Shown one piece after another: positions 17,784 to 27,279 of a DNA stretch of 64,000 nt. The notes beneath the pieces were generated by a model that saw nothing but the letters and a program-made list of their open reading frames with translations, was not told the DNA's origin and searched no databases. The stretch lies in contig NZ_JAELXT010000021.1 in the NCBI RefSeq assembly GCF_016427565.1, forward strand, positions 20,226 through 84,225, given 5' to 3'. Source of the DNA: Microvirga splendida. GTDB lineage: Bacteria; Pseudomonadota; Alphaproteobacteria; Rhizobiales; Beijerinckiaceae. A program made the position numbers and the translations under genes. Positions within the stretch are counted from its first letter, which is position 1; the number at the start of each line of letters is the position of its first letter.

Positions 17784-18380
17784 ATGAGCGCAGACAAGAT
17801 CAGGAAAGTCACCGAGGCGATCAAGACGAGGATCGAAAGCGCGCTGCCCGATCTCGTTGTGCCGGCCCTCACCAAGGTGCATGTTGGGCCGCTCGACGAC
17901 CAAGAGGCTAAGAACGCCCGGCTCGCCTTGTTCCTCTACCGAGCTTCGGTCAACAGCGACCTGCGCAATGCCGGCCATCGCGTCCTCCCGGCCGACCCGA
18001 ACGATCCGATCATCGTCCATGACCGGGCGATCCCGTTCGACCTGCATTTCCTGCTGACCACCAGCCCGTCCGACAAGGATACCGACCTCAACGCGCTCGA
18101 CGATCTCGGCTTGGCAATCCAGTCGATCAACGACACGCCGGACCTAGTTGGCGGGGCGCTGGGTAGCGATGTCGTGCGCCTTTCCTTCGAAGCAATGCCG
18201 ACGGAGGAGATGGGGCGTATCTGGGCGCTGTTCCCGGCGGTCAACTACCGCACTTCCGTAGTGGTCTTGGCGACGCCGGTCTGGATTGATCCTGCGCTAC
18301 CTGCAAGGCCCACCGCGCCGGTCGTCAGCGAGGAATATCGCGCCACCCCCAACTTCCAGGAGCCGCCCAATGGCTTCTGA
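17784..18380 (+). CDS. DUF4255 protein, eCIS tail terminator/cap (Pvc16-like)
   Basis: A 198-aa protein with the DUF4255 pattern: an N-terminal helix, then LALFLYRASVNSDLRNAG, PFDLHFLLT, and a C-terminal FPAVNYRTSVVVLATPVWID. In Afp/PVC particles this protein caps the far end of the sheath-tube and fixes tail length. The ATG at 17784 follows the ATPase stop by 7 bp; the frame is open slightly upstream inside the ATPase gene, but that part is not family-like. The ATPase-DUF4255 pair is a diagnostic combination for extracellular contractile injection systems. Confidence 0.88.
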   Translation: MSADKIRKVTEAIKTRIESALPDLVVPALTKVHVGPLDDQEAKNARLALFLYRASVNSDLRNAGHRVLPADPNDPIIVHDRAIPFDLHFLLTTSPSDKDTDLNALDDLGLAIQSINDTPDLVGGALGSDVVRLSFEAMPTEEMGRIWALFPAVNYRTSVVVLATPVWIDPALPARPTAPVVSEEYRATPNFQEPPNGF

Positions 18381-19056
18381 GCCTAAACGGCTGTCGCGCG
18401 CCGTGCAGTTCGCGGCTGAATTCATCGATCCAATCTCGGGGGAGCGCGTCAGCTGTGGGCTTGGCGTCCGCGCGCTGGATGCTCAGGGACGGCCGACCGG
18501 CCGAGTGCCAATCCTGAATCGGTCGGGCCGCTTCATCTGGAGGGTCTATTTTGTTGCCGACGGATCGGAAGCCCCGCCGCCGGCGGAGATCGAAATAGAG
18601 CCCGGCAAGCTGCCTTATTACGCCGACGCTTTCCCCTTGCCGCAGATCCCGGGCGACCGGCTGGTCCGCTTCCATCTGCGGCCGTCGCCGGCCTATGCGG
18701 TGCCCGACGGGATAACCGCGCTGCGTGGCCGTTTGGTCGAGACCTTGCCAGATGCGGAGCCCGTCCCGGATGCCCTCCTGCGCTTGGCGTGGACAGGTCC
18801 GGAGGGCCAACAGCCGCAAGTGCTGCCGCAAGATGCGCGCAGCGACGAGCATGGCGAGTTTGTCGTCTCGCTCCGCGCTAGGCCCGGCTTCGACGCCAAC
18901 GTCGCGGCCGGCCGGCCGACGGCTGAACTGCACGTCTTCCGCTTCGAGGACGATGAGACGAAGCACCGCGTCGCCGGCCCACTCGTATTGATGGAAGGGC
19001 GGCTGCAGCCGCGTGACGATGTTTTCGACTGGTCTGACCTGACAGCGGTCATCTGA
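18370..19056 (+). CDS. eCIS-associated beta-rich protein of unknown function
   Basis: A 228-aa soluble protein rich in predicted beta-strands. Its latter half (ALRGRLVETLPDAEPVPDAL, then DEHGEFVVSL) resembles carboxypeptidase-regulatory or transthyretin-like repeats, which are often seen in surface or structural proteins. No signal peptide is visible. The start overlaps the end of the DUF4255 gene by 11 bp, so it is probably translated with it and belongs to the particle or its assembly. I do not recognise a named family. Confidence 0.7.
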   Translation: MASEPKRLSRAVQFAAEFIDPISGERVSCGLGVRALDAQGRPTGRVPILNRSGRFIWRVYFVADGSEAPPPAEIEIEPGKLPYYADAFPLPQIPGDRLVRFHLRPSPAYAVPDGITALRGRLVETLPDAEPVPDALLRLAWTGPEGQQPQVLPQDARSDEHGEFVVSLRARPGFDANVAAGRPTAELHVFRFEDDETKHRVAGPLVLMEGRLQPRDDVFDWSDLTAVI

Positions 19057-19070
19057 GAAAGGCGAGTGTC

Positions 19071-20144
19071 ATGGGAGTGGCAGCACTTAATGCAGAAGCG
19101 TCTGCGTCCGCCAACGATGCGTACGACCTCGGGGAACTGGTGGCGAACATCAGCGAGCAGATCGCCGATTATGAAGCAAAGAAGCTCGCGCAACTGAAGA
19201 GTGAGATCGAGGGCTTCATTAAGAAGAAGGACGCCCTCATCGAAGACTACAAGAAGAAGCACCCGGAGCTATTGCGCCTCTGGTCCGGGCAGAATGTCGC
19301 CATCGACATTCTGCACAAGACGTTGGTATGCCGATACCCGGATTGGGCCGAGATTTTCCAGAGCTGCGTCTGCAAGCACATCGAGGCCATACAGACAAGC
19401 CAAGTGAACCTCGACGTCCGCCTGTGTTGCGGCCAAGGCGCAAACGAGAAGGCGCGCGACAAGGCCAAGCAGAAATCAGAAGCAGCAAACCTTTTCCTCA
19501 AAGGGCTGGGTGACATGGAGAAGGGGATAACCGCCCAGCTCCAGCAGAACCAGAAATGGATCGACGAGATCGGCAAACTGCTCAATGGCCCGGACAGCAT
19601 CCAAGCAATCCATGTGTTCTGGGGCAAGCTCCTGCCGGCCCACGCGCAACTCGCCCCAGACGGGCTTTCGACGGTTCTCAAGGAAAGTCTCGCCAAAGCG
19701 GCATGCAATGCTGCCCAGGTGGTCGACGATTCGTGCAAACCCGTCGCCGCTGAGCCTTCTAACACGCGTTCGCCGCCCTGGCTCATCCATTTCGACGTAT
19801 ATGGGAGCGCGCTCGAAAAGGCATGGTGCGTCTACCGGAAAGCAAAGGAGGACTATGGCGCGGCGGAAGGTGCATTTGCCCGCAACCCCGACGATGTCGA
19901 TGCGACAGCCAAGGAGATTGAGGCTGCCCGCAAGGCGCTCGACGTCACGATCCGCGACTGCTTGAAGAAGCGCGTCACCTCGCAAGCCGGCTGCGAACTG
20001 GATCAAACGACGGCCCATACCCCGTCCGAAAAATTGGCCGGGGAGAACGGCGAGCCAGACGGCAATCCGCCGGACAAGCTCAATCAAGGCCCGCTCGACC
20101 AAAGCACGGGCGCCATAGCGACAACTGAACAAACCGACCGCTGA
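19071..20144 (+). CDS. eCIS-associated coiled-coil protein of unknown function
   Basis: A 357-aa protein. Residues ~30-70 are a highly charged helix (YEAKKLAQLKSEIEGFIKKK) with coiled-coil character, and a second helical region lies at ~140-180. It has several cysteines, including SCVCKH and LCCGQG, plus DSCKP and RDCLKKR later. The C-terminus is polar and probably disordered. There is no signal peptide. The spacing (14 bp after the previous gene, 29 bp before the sheath gene) and ribosome site (GAAAGGCGAG) fit an operon member. It might be a scaffold or length factor, but nothing in it proves that. Confidence 0.65.
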   Translation: MGVAALNAEASASANDAYDLGELVANISEQIADYEAKKLAQLKSEIEGFIKKKDALIEDYKKKHPELLRLWSGQNVAIDILHKTLVCRYPDWAEIFQSCVCKHIEAIQTSQVNLDVRLCCGQGANEKARDKAKQKSEAANLFLKGLGDMEKGITAQLQQNQKWIDEIGKLLNGPDSIQAIHVFWGKLLPAHAQLAPDGLSTVLKESLAKAACNAAQVVDDSCKPVAAEPSNTRSPPWLIHFDVYGSALEKAWCVYRKAKEDYGAAEGAFARNPDDVDATAKEIEAARKALDVTIRDCLKKRVTSQAGCELDQTTAHTPSEKLAGENGEPDGNPPDKLNQGPLDQSTGAIATTEQTDR

Positions 20145-20173
20145 GGCGGTCATTACCAACGGGAGAGCCGACA

Positions 20174-21736
20174 ATGCCCGAATATCTGGCTCCTGGCGTC
20201 ACTATCGAAGAGATCGAACGCGGCCCGCGGCCGATCGACGGGGTACCGACCAGCACCGCAGCCTTTCTCGGCGAGACCGAACGCGGACCGATCAAGCCTC
20301 GCCTCATCACAAGCTATATTGAATACAAGCGCTGGTTCGGCGATGTGTTCGGCAATCGCGACAAATACATGCCCTATGCCGCCAACGGCTTCTTCGAGAA
20401 TGGCGGCCGCAGGCTCTATGTCTGCCGCATCGTCAGCAACGACGCGACGAGCGCCGAGTTCGAGTTCGGAAACTTTGTCGCAAGGGCGGTCGGCGCCGGA
20501 GAATGGGGAAATCGCATTTTCGTCAAGGTGAGAGAGAGTTCCACAGCGACGAAGGCCCCTGGCACCAGCGATCCGATCCCGGTCGGTTTCCGGCTCCAGA
20601 TCGCATATTGGGCAAACGAACCCGATGGCGGGCTTTTCGATCCGTTCGATCCGGACAATCGCACGTTACGCCCCCGGCCCACGCTGGTTGAGGACTTTGA
20701 CGATCTCGTACTGGACGCGAAGTCTTCGGACTATTTCGAGAAGAGGCTGGTGGGCAACTCGTCGCTGATCGCATTTACCCAGATCGATCCGGCCGATGCC
20801 ACGCTTCCGGCCCCGGGGTTGGGAACGCTCGCGGGAGGCGATAACGGCACCGAAGTCGGCGCGGACGATTTTACGGGATTGCCCGCCGACGAACGAACCG
20901 AACCGCAGGGCCTGACCGCGCTTGAGCTTGACCCCTATCGGGAAGTGGCGCTTGTCTACGCGCCGTTCCCCAGCACCGCACGCGAAACCATACATCTTGC
21001 TGTCATCAGCCATTGCGAGAATATGCGTTTCCGCTTCGGCGTGATCGACTCCGAACGGGACGAATCAAATCTAGACAATCTGGACCCACGCTCAACGCTC
21101 CAGGACACTCAATACGCCGCCTTCTACTATCCTTGGATACAGGTCGCGGACCCGCAGAGCGGCGCGCTGAAACATGTACCGCCGGGCGGCAATGTGCTCG
21201 GCATCTATGCCCGCACCGACACCGAACGCGGTGTGTTCAAGGCCCCGGCCAACGAGACGGTGCGTGGCGCGGTCGAACTGCGCTTCGATATCAACGACCG
21301 GGCGCAGGAGGTGCTCAACCCGCGTGGCGTCAACGCGATCCGAAGCTTCCCAGGCCGCGGCATCCGTGTGTGGGGGGCGCGTACCTTGTCATCCAACGGG
21401 CTCTGGAAATATGTCTCGGTGCGCCGCTTGTTCATCTTCCTGGAAAGGTCGATCTACGAAGGCACCCAGTGGGTGGTATTCGAGCCGAATGACGACCGGC
21501 TGTGGGCGCGCGTCACCGACACGGTCCGCCTGTTCCTTCGCACCCAGTGGCGCAACGGAGCGCTGTTCGGACGCACGGAGAAGGAGGCCTTCTTCATCAC
21601 TTGCGACCGCACGACGATGACGCAGGACGACATCCTAAACGGGCGCCTAATCTGCGAGATCGGCATCGCCCCGGTGCGACCGGCTGAGTTCGTCATCTTC
21701 CGCATCTTCCAGCATACCGCTGAAGCCCAGCGCTGA
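20174..21736 (+). CDS. Contractile tail sheath protein
   Basis: A 520-aa sheath subunit. The N-terminus YLAPGVTIEEIERGPRPIDG and the C-terminal domain (NAIRSFPGRGIRVWGARTL, YVSVRRLFIFLERSIYEGTQ, and FVIFRIFQ near the end) are the conserved inner-domain parts of phage and Afp/PVC sheaths, by which neighbouring subunits interlock. The centre (~150-300) is the variable surface domain. Upon baseplate triggering the sheath contracts and drives the tube forward. Only one sheath gene is present, whereas Afp/PVC have several paralogues. A GGGAGAG ribosome site lies just upstream. Confidence 0.96.
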   Translation: MPEYLAPGVTIEEIERGPRPIDGVPTSTAAFLGETERGPIKPRLITSYIEYKRWFGDVFGNRDKYMPYAANGFFENGGRRLYVCRIVSNDATSAEFEFGNFVARAVGAGEWGNRIFVKVRESSTATKAPGTSDPIPVGFRLQIAYWANEPDGGLFDPFDPDNRTLRPRPTLVEDFDDLVLDAKSSDYFEKRLVGNSSLIAFTQIDPADATLPAPGLGTLAGGDNGTEVGADDFTGLPADERTEPQGLTALELDPYREVALVYAPFPSTARETIHLAVISHCENMRFRFGVIDSERDESNLDNLDPRSTLQDTQYAAFYYPWIQVADPQSGALKHVPPGGNVLGIYARTDTERGVFKAPANETVRGAVELRFDINDRAQEVLNPRGVNAIRSFPGRGIRVWGARTLSSNGLWKYVSVRRLFIFLERSIYEGTQWVVFEPNDDRLWARVTDTVRLFLRTQWRNGALFGRTEKEAFFITCDRTTMTQDDILNGRLICEIGIAPVRPAEFVIFRIFQHTAEAQR

Positions 21737-21747
21737 GGAGAACAGCC

Positions 21748-22182
21748 ATGGCCCGCAAAGACCCGCTCCGCAATTTCCGCTTCCGCCTGGAGATCGACGG
21801 CATAACTCAGGCGAACTTCTCCGAAGTGGCCATCGGCGAAACGGCGACCGATGTCGTCGAGTATCGCGACGGCAACGAGCCCGGCCCACTGCGCAAGCTC
21901 AGCGGCCTGACCAAATATGGCAACGTGACGCTCAAATGGGGGGTCACCGACTCAATGGAGCTGGAGGAGTGGCATGACGCCATCGCTGCCGGCCAGATCC
22001 AGAGTAACCGCAAGAACGTGGCGATCATCGTCATGGACGAGGCCGGGCAGGACAAAGCCCGCTTCGTCGTCAGTGAGGCGTGGCCGTCAAAGTACACCGT
22101 CACCGGCCTCAACGGCAAAGGCAACGAGGTCTGGGTCGAGTCGATCGAGCTCGTAAACGAAGGCGTCGAGCGCGAAATGTAA
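21748..22182 (+). CDS. Inner tube protein 1 (T4 gp19-like)
   Basis: A 144-aa tube subunit: NFRFRLEIDGITQANFSEV at the N-terminus, GLTKYGNVTLKWGVTDSMEL in the centre and ELVNEGVEREM at the end, all typical of the gp19/Pvc1 family. Rings of this protein form the rigid channel inside the sheath. It starts 11 bp after the sheath gene with a GAGGAG ribosome site. A second tube-like gene is at 22779-23204. Confidence 0.95.
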   Translation: MARKDPLRNFRFRLEIDGITQANFSEVAIGETATDVVEYRDGNEPGPLRKLSGLTKYGNVTLKWGVTDSMELEEWHDAIAAGQIQSNRKNVAIIVMDEAGQDKARFVVSEAWPSKYTVTGLNGKGNEVWVESIELVNEGVEREM

Positions 22183-22215
22183 GCCGTAGGCCACGATTCC
22201 CGGAGGGAGAATACC

Positions 22216-22599
22216 ATGCAGTCGAGACATACAGATTTCGTCACCGAGGTCGAGTTCACGCTACCCAAAGGCTATCTCGACCAGACTGGTATACTCCACA
22301 AACACGGCGTCATGCGGCTGGCCACCGCAGCTGACGAGATCCTGCCGCTGCGTGACCCGCGCGTGCAACAGAACGAGGCCTATCTAGCAGTGATCGTGCT
22401 GGCCCGCGTCATCATCAGCCTGGGCGACCTGCCCGCCGTGGACACGCGGGTCGTCGAGGGGCTGTTCGCCTCCGACCTCAATTTCCTCCAGCGCCTCTAT
22501 GAGCGGATTAACAGCGCTGACGAGGTCGATGCGCCCATAGCCGTCACTCCGCTCGCCAACGGCGGCGGGAAAGGGTTCCACACCGTGGGGGAAGCCTGA
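22216..22599 (+). CDS. Tail assembly chaperone-like eCIS protein
   Basis: A 127-aa protein. The core EVEFTLPKGYLDQTGILHKH and GVMRLATAADEI resembles small proteins found between the two tube genes of contractile injection systems and some phages, where tail chaperones are encoded. A strong CGGAGGGAG ribosome site precedes the ATG. The last codons run through a Gly-rich stretch. The next gene lies in the -1 frame with its open frame reaching back across this gene's end, as in phage chaperone gene pairs that use frameshifting. Function is inferred from position and rough similarity. Confidence 0.68.
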   Translation: MQSRHTDFVTEVEFTLPKGYLDQTGILHKHGVMRLATAADEILPLRDPRVQQNEAYLAVIVLARVIISLGDLPAVDTRVVEGLFASDLNFLQRLYERINSADEVDAPIAVTPLANGGGKGFHTVGEA

Positions 22600-22616
22600 A
22601 GGCCTATCCGGCGCAC

Positions 22617-22775
22617 ATGCTGCGGGAGGAGATGGCCTTCATCGCCTATCATTTTCACTGGAGTCCTGCTGAATTGCTCTCGCTCGAACATGCCGAAAGG
22701 CGCCACTGGTGCCGCTCGATCTCGGCGATCAACCGCAAGCTCGACGGCACGCCGGCGAATCCGTTTGAGGTTTAG
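22617..22775 (+). CDS. DUF6760-like small tail protein
   Basis: A 52-aa protein from the ATG. LREEMAFIAYHFHWSPAELL followed by HAERRHWCRSISAIN is the pattern of small DUF6760-type proteins of phage tails and injection systems. The frame continues upstream without a stop to 22521, and the codons just before the ATG read LKAYPAH, which looks like family sequence. The true product may therefore begin earlier, through a non-ATG start or a -1 frameshift from the preceding gene. It ends 3 bp before the second tube gene. Confidence 0.7.
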   Translation: MLREEMAFIAYHFHWSPAELLSLEHAERRHWCRSISAINRKLDGTPANPFEV

Positions 22776-22778
22776 GCC

Positions 22779-23204
22779 ATGAACACGCGCGTCGACCCCT
22801 TCATGAATTTCCGCTTCGTGGTTGAGTTCGACCACATCCAGCACGGCGGCTTCAACAAAGTCAAAGGTGTAGCGCGCGAGGTAAAGGTCGAGACTTATCA
22901 CGAAGGCGGCGAGAATGCCTATGAGCACAAGCTCGCCTCGAACACGACCTACGGCAACCTGACTCTAGAACGCGGTCTCGCGGACGACTTCCTGTCGAAC
23001 TGGAACCAGGATGCGTCGGATGGGCAGGTCAGACGGCGGGACATCACGGTGATCCTCAGGGACGGCAGCGCCAATGAAGTGTGGCGCTGGCTGGTGGCCA
23101 GCGCTTTCCCCGTCAAGTGGACGGGAGCGGACCTCGACGGGTCCGGAGCGCAGGTGCTGGTCGAAAGCGTCGAGTTCGCTCATCACGGGATCCGGAAGGG
23201 CTGA
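22779..23204 (+). CDS. Inner tube protein 2 (T4 gp19-like, Pvc5-type)
   Basis: A 141-aa gp19-family protein: FMNFRFVVEFDHIQHGGFNK, then ASNTTYGNLTLERGL and the C-terminal VLVESVEFAHHGIRKG. It is clearly related to, but divergent from, the tube protein at 21748. In Afp/PVC the second tube paralogue forms the first rings next to the baseplate hub; its location beside the LysM and hub genes fits that. It starts 3 bp after the DUF6760-like gene. Confidence 0.93.
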   Translation: MNTRVDPFMNFRFVVEFDHIQHGGFNKVKGVAREVKVETYHEGGENAYEHKLASNTTYGNLTLERGLADDFLSNWNQDASDGQVRRRDITVILRDGSANEVWRWLVASAFPVKWTGADLDGSGAQVLVESVEFAHHGIRKG

Positions 23205-23205
23205 G

Positions 23206-24573
23206 ATGGGCAAGCTATTCCAGATCCGAACCATTTGGAAAAGGCCACGCCCCTTCGGCCTCCGGCCGCAGCAGGACGGCTCGCGGGAAGGGTCGTCGGA
23301 TATGGGATTATCCTCTCCGATCTCGCTTTGCCGGATCGCTTCGGCGGCACTTACAATCGACCGCCAACATAACTGCTGCGCCTTCTCTCCCCTAAGAATT
23401 GGGGGAGAGGTGGCCCAAAGGACCAGCGAGAGACCGAATGCAATTGCCCCATACAACGGAGGGGAGAGTTCGGCAACGCATCCGCTCGACGCAAATCTCA
23501 CCGGCTTTGCGCGACATGTCGGCAATAGAGCCCCCCTCCACTTTGAGGGGAGGAGCAAGAGATTGGGGTATCGTGTAGCGCAGACACGCTCAAGTTTGTC
23601 ACATGCGATCGCCCTATCCAGAGGAGCTGTTTCCCGCAATTGGACCCCCCTGGCCCTGATCTGGCGACGTGCGAGAAAGGACATGCGGCAAGGTGGTAGG
23701 CAGCCGGAGCCGCCCGCAGCGATTACGACCCTTACGACTAACCTTACCTCGGTAAGCATTTCGCTGCCCGGCGAACGTGAAACTATGCGCTTCGTCTGGC
23801 TGCGCAAGGAAAAGGAACGGGTCTTCGGCCCATCGATCGTAGTGCGCGAGGCGGCGCATCGCGAGGTGCATGTGCGCGGAGAGCTCAACCTGGTTCTGAG
23901 ATCGCGCGCGGTCCGGGCCCCTCAGGTCGGCAAGTTGTCCGCCGGGCGGCAGCGAAGCCCGGCGCCGACTACGGCGGCGTCGGATCGCTGGCCCTCTTTC
24001 GCGCCAGTTTCCATAGTTCCGGCGCGGCGCCAGGGCAATGCCGGGGCCTCGCAGAGCGCCAACGCTTCGGCGGGTCCTAAGTGGCGCTTCGCGCTTGCGA
24101 CGGCGAGCGACAGACTGGAGGCGGCTGTCACCGGCGAGCGCCGCACCGACAGGGCCTTCGGTACGATGCTCGACCATGTGTCGCGGGGGGCGCTGCCTAC
24201 TGCGTTGGCCTTGCCCGAGCCGCGCGGTATCACCCGCACCTCCACGGAAGCCGTCCTGGCCAAACCTCGGTCCCGCACGGATGCCCGGGAGTCGCACTTG
24301 CAGGCCACCGTACAGCAGATATCGCTCGATTGGCGCGGGCCGCCGGCGAAGGCGGCGCCGGAGCCGGAGCGGGCGCAACCCTCCGCCGCCGCGCGGACAG
24401 CCCCGGCAGAGCAAGGCGGGCAGCGTACTAGCGAGGCCGGGCCATCGCGCGCCTTGCCACGCATCGAGGCGGTCTCGCAGATTGAAGCCTCGGTCGTCGA
24501 CCGTCTCGCCAACGACATCATGCATCGCATCGAGCGGCGTGCCCGCATCGAGCGCGAGCGGCACGGATTGTGA
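23206..24573 (+). CDS. eCIS protein of unknown function, 5' part interrupted by an interspersed repeat
   Basis: A 455-aa open frame from an ATG with a good ribosome site (GGAAGGG) directly after the tube gene. Residues ~57-120 are encoded by repeat-like DNA (see 23380-23560) and look like translated non-coding sequence. From ~190 the protein looks real: SVSISLPGERETMRFVWLRK, then GPSIVVREAAHREVHVRG, and a C-terminus IMHRIERRARIERERHGL of a kind seen in injection-system proteins. A second ATG at 23683 would give 296 aa without the repeat part. Which start is used cannot be decided here. Its place before the LysM gene suggests a tube-baseplate junction role. Confidence 0.55.
   Translation: MGKLFQIRTIWKRPRPFGLRPQQDGSREGSSDMGLSSPISLCRIASAALTIDRQHNCCAFSPLRIGGEVAQRTSERPNAIAPYNGGESSATHPLDANLTGFARHVGNRAPLHFEGRSKRLGYRVAQTRSSLSHAIALSRGAVSRNWTPLALIWRRARKDMRQGGRQPEPPAAITTLTTNLTSVSISLPGERETMRFVWLRKEKERVFGPSIVVREAAHREVHVRGELNLVLRSRAVRAPQVGKLSAGRQRSPAPTTAASDRWPSFAPVSIVPARRQGNAGASQSANASAGPKWRFALATASDRLEAAVTGERRTDRAFGTMLDHVSRGALPTALALPEPRGITRTSTEAVLAKPRSRTDARESHLQATVQQISLDWRGPPAKAAPEPERAQPSAAARTAPAEQGGQRTSEAGPSRALPRIEAVSQIEASVVDRLANDIMHRIERRARIERERHGL
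23380..23560. repeat. Interspersed palindromic repeat element
   Basis: The stretch begins with a hairpin CTCTCCCC-(8)-GGGGAGAG at 23385-23409, followed by GGTGGCCCAAAGGACC. It ends with CCCCTC-(6)-GAGGGG at 23533-23550. This is the style of the small mobile palindromic repeats scattered between genes of rhizobia and relatives. It lies in the 5' part of the gene at 23206 without introducing a stop in that frame. Confidence 0.6.
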
Positions 24574-24580
24574 GGCTGTC

Positions 24581-25252
24581 ATGGCGTTGGAAAAAGCCAC
24601 CATCGACATCGTCAGCGGCTCCAAGGCCGGCAACCGGATCGCCGTGCTGTTCAACCCAACCGATTACACGATCGAGCGGTCGAATTCCTACAAGACGACT
24701 TCCATTCCGGGGCTCAGCGGACCGCTCATCCATTTCATCAATGGCGAGGCGGACGTGCTGTCGATGGAACTGTTCCTCGATGACTATACCGACGCGCCAA
24801 AGGCTGGGCGGAAGAGCGTGCGCGAGCGCGTCGATGAACTGGCGGGGTTGTTGGAGATCGACAACGACCAGCATGCGCCGCCGATCGTGCGCTTCGTCTG
24901 GGGCAAGCTCAGCTTCACGGCGATCATCGAGAAGATGACGCGCAAGTTCCTCCTGTTCCAGCCGGACGGCGTACCGTCGCGCGCCTCGCTCAGCATTAAC
25001 TTCAAGGAGTACCGGACGCTTCCGGCTTTGCTGACCAATCCCCGCCTGCAATCGGGCGACAAAAGCAAGCGGCGCGTCATCGTGGCGGGCGACAGCCTCT
25101 GGCTCTTGGCATCGCGCGAATATCACGACGCGGCGCTATGGCGCGAGATCGCCGAGGCGAACGATCTCGACGATCCCCGCGACGTCGTAGCAGGCGACTG
25201 GGTTTTGGTTCCACCTCTGGAGAATGCTGATGGACCTCTCGGACGCCTCTAG
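24581..25252 (+). CDS. LysM-domain tube-initiator/baseplate protein (Pvc7-like)
   Basis: A 223-aa protein. The N-terminal region (VLFNPTDYTIERSNSYKT and FINGEADVLSMELFLDD) is the gp53-like part of Afp7/Pvc7-type proteins. The last ~45 residues are a LysM module (VAGDSLWLLASREYHDAALW, then VVAGDWVLVPP). In related particles it joins the first tube ring to the central hub. ATG 24581 is chosen because it follows the previous stop by 7 bp and begins the recognisable family sequence. It overlaps the next gene by 23 bp. Confidence 0.9.
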   Translation: MALEKATIDIVSGSKAGNRIAVLFNPTDYTIERSNSYKTTSIPGLSGPLIHFINGEADVLSMELFLDDYTDAPKAGRKSVRERVDELAGLLEIDNDQHAPPIVRFVWGKLSFTAIIEKMTRKFLLFQPDGVPSRASLSINFKEYRTLPALLTNPRLQSGDKSKRRVIVAGDSLWLLASREYHDAALWREIAEANDLDDPRDVVAGDWVLVPPLENADGPLGRL

Positions 25253-26329
25253 CCGCTACGACGCGTTCTATGTTCCGGCCTTCACGGTGAAGGTAGATGG
25301 CCGCGCACTGACCTACGAGGTTCCGCTCGCCGTCAACCAAGTGGAGATCGACAAGACGCTGGGGGGTGCTGCGCATTTCGGTTTCACGATCGTCAATGCG
25401 TTCGATCAGGAGAAAGGCGAGTTCGTTACAGCGACAGGCCAGCCAGCCTTCGACCTGCTGAGATTCGGCGCCAAGGTGGAGATCGCGGTTGGCTACGGCG
25501 ACCACCGCAAGCTCACGCCGGTCCTGTTCGGGACAATCACTAATCTCTCGACCGGCTTTTCGGAAGGTGGCACGCCGGAACTCAGCGTGTCCGGCTACGA
25601 CAACATGTTCCCGCTGACGCTGGGCAAGCGCTCGAAGAGCTGGAAAGAGGTCAAGGATAGCGATGTAGTGCACTTGATCGCACAAGGTTATGGGCTCTCG
25701 ACTGATATCGTCTCGACCGACGAGACGCATGAGCAGATCGAGCAGAACCAGGAAGGCGATCTCGACTTCATCACCAAGCTGGCCAAGCGCAACCATTACG
25801 AATTCTACATGACGGAGAAGGACGTGCTGCGCTTCGGCCCGCCGCGCGACACCAGCAACGGGCTGATGGCGCTGGCTTGGTCCAAGGGGCTCCTTAGCTT
25901 CAAGCCGGAAGCCAACCTGGCCTCGCAGATCTCCAGGGTGCGCGTGCTCGGTTGGGACCCAGAGGCCAAAAAGGCGATTGTGGGCGAGGCAGTGGCGGGC
26001 GAAGAGTCTGGCAAGGAGCCATCGCGCAGCAGCGCCGGCGAATACATCAAGAAATTCGCCAAGAAAGATGTAGTGCTCGAGGTGCGGCAGCCGGTCTTCA
26101 CCCAGGCCGAAGCCAAGGAGCGGGCTACGGCCATATTGAGCGACCACGCCAAGGCGTTCCTGACCGGCGAGGCGGAATGCGTCGGGCTTCCAGAGCTGAT
26201 GCCCGACACCAATGTGTCGCTCACCGGACTGGGGAAGACATTCTCGAAGATCTATTACATCCACGCCGCCAATCACAAGGTCGACGGCAACGGCTACCGC
26301 ACGCGCTTCAAGGTCAAGGAGACGTCGCT

Positions 26330-26333
<4 letters not shown>
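25230..26333 (+). CDS. Central hub protein (gp27/GpD-like half of the spike complex)
   Basis: A 367-aa protein from the ATG at 25230 (another ATG is 6 bp upstream). FGAKVEIAVGYGDHRKLTPV and LFGTITNLSTGFSEGGTPEL are the barrel strands of the phage hub fold. EGDLDFITKLAKRNHYEFYM matches the FLxxLARRxGYEF-like signature of GpD/VgrG proteins. In Afp8/Pvc8 this half is fused to the gp5-like spike. Here the spike is a separate gene that overlaps by ATGA, so the two halves must assemble after translation. Confidence 0.9.
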
Positions 26334-26968
<635 letters not shown>

Positions 26969-26978
26969 GGTGACGGAC

Positions 26979-27275
26979 ATGGGACTGTCTGCTGCACGAT
27001 TTGGAGATTTGACCTCGCATGGCGGCCTGCTGGCACCGGGGCCGGGCTGTCCGACCGTGCTGATCGAGGGCAAGCCGGCCTGGCGGGTGGGGCTCGACGC
27101 GCATCTATGCCCGGTCGCCAGTCCGCAGCCGCATGGCGGCGGCGCAGTGATGGTTGGCAGTGCGACCGTGCTGATCGGCGGGGCGCCCGCCACCCGCGTC
27201 GGCGACATGGTGGTCGAGGCGGCAGGCGGCCCGAACCCCATCGTGATGGGCGCGGCCACGGTTCTGATCGGGTGA
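26979..27275 (+). CDS. PAAR-domain spike tip protein
   Basis: A 98-aa PAAR protein: AARFGDLTSHGGLLAPGPG, then a repeated TVLIEGKPAWRVGL / TVLIGGAPATRVGD pattern and a final AATVLIG. PAAR proteins sharpen the spike and bind a metal at the apex through His/Cys residues. ATG 26979 is preferred to a GTG 9 bp upstream because GAGGTG sits at ribosome-site distance before it. The next gene starts 4 bp downstream. Confidence 0.94.
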   Translation: MGLSAARFGDLTSHGGLLAPGPGCPTVLIEGKPAWRVGLDAHLCPVASPQPHGGGAVMVGSATVLIGGAPATRVGDMVVEAAGGPNPIVMGAATVLIG

Positions 27276-27279
27276 TGCG

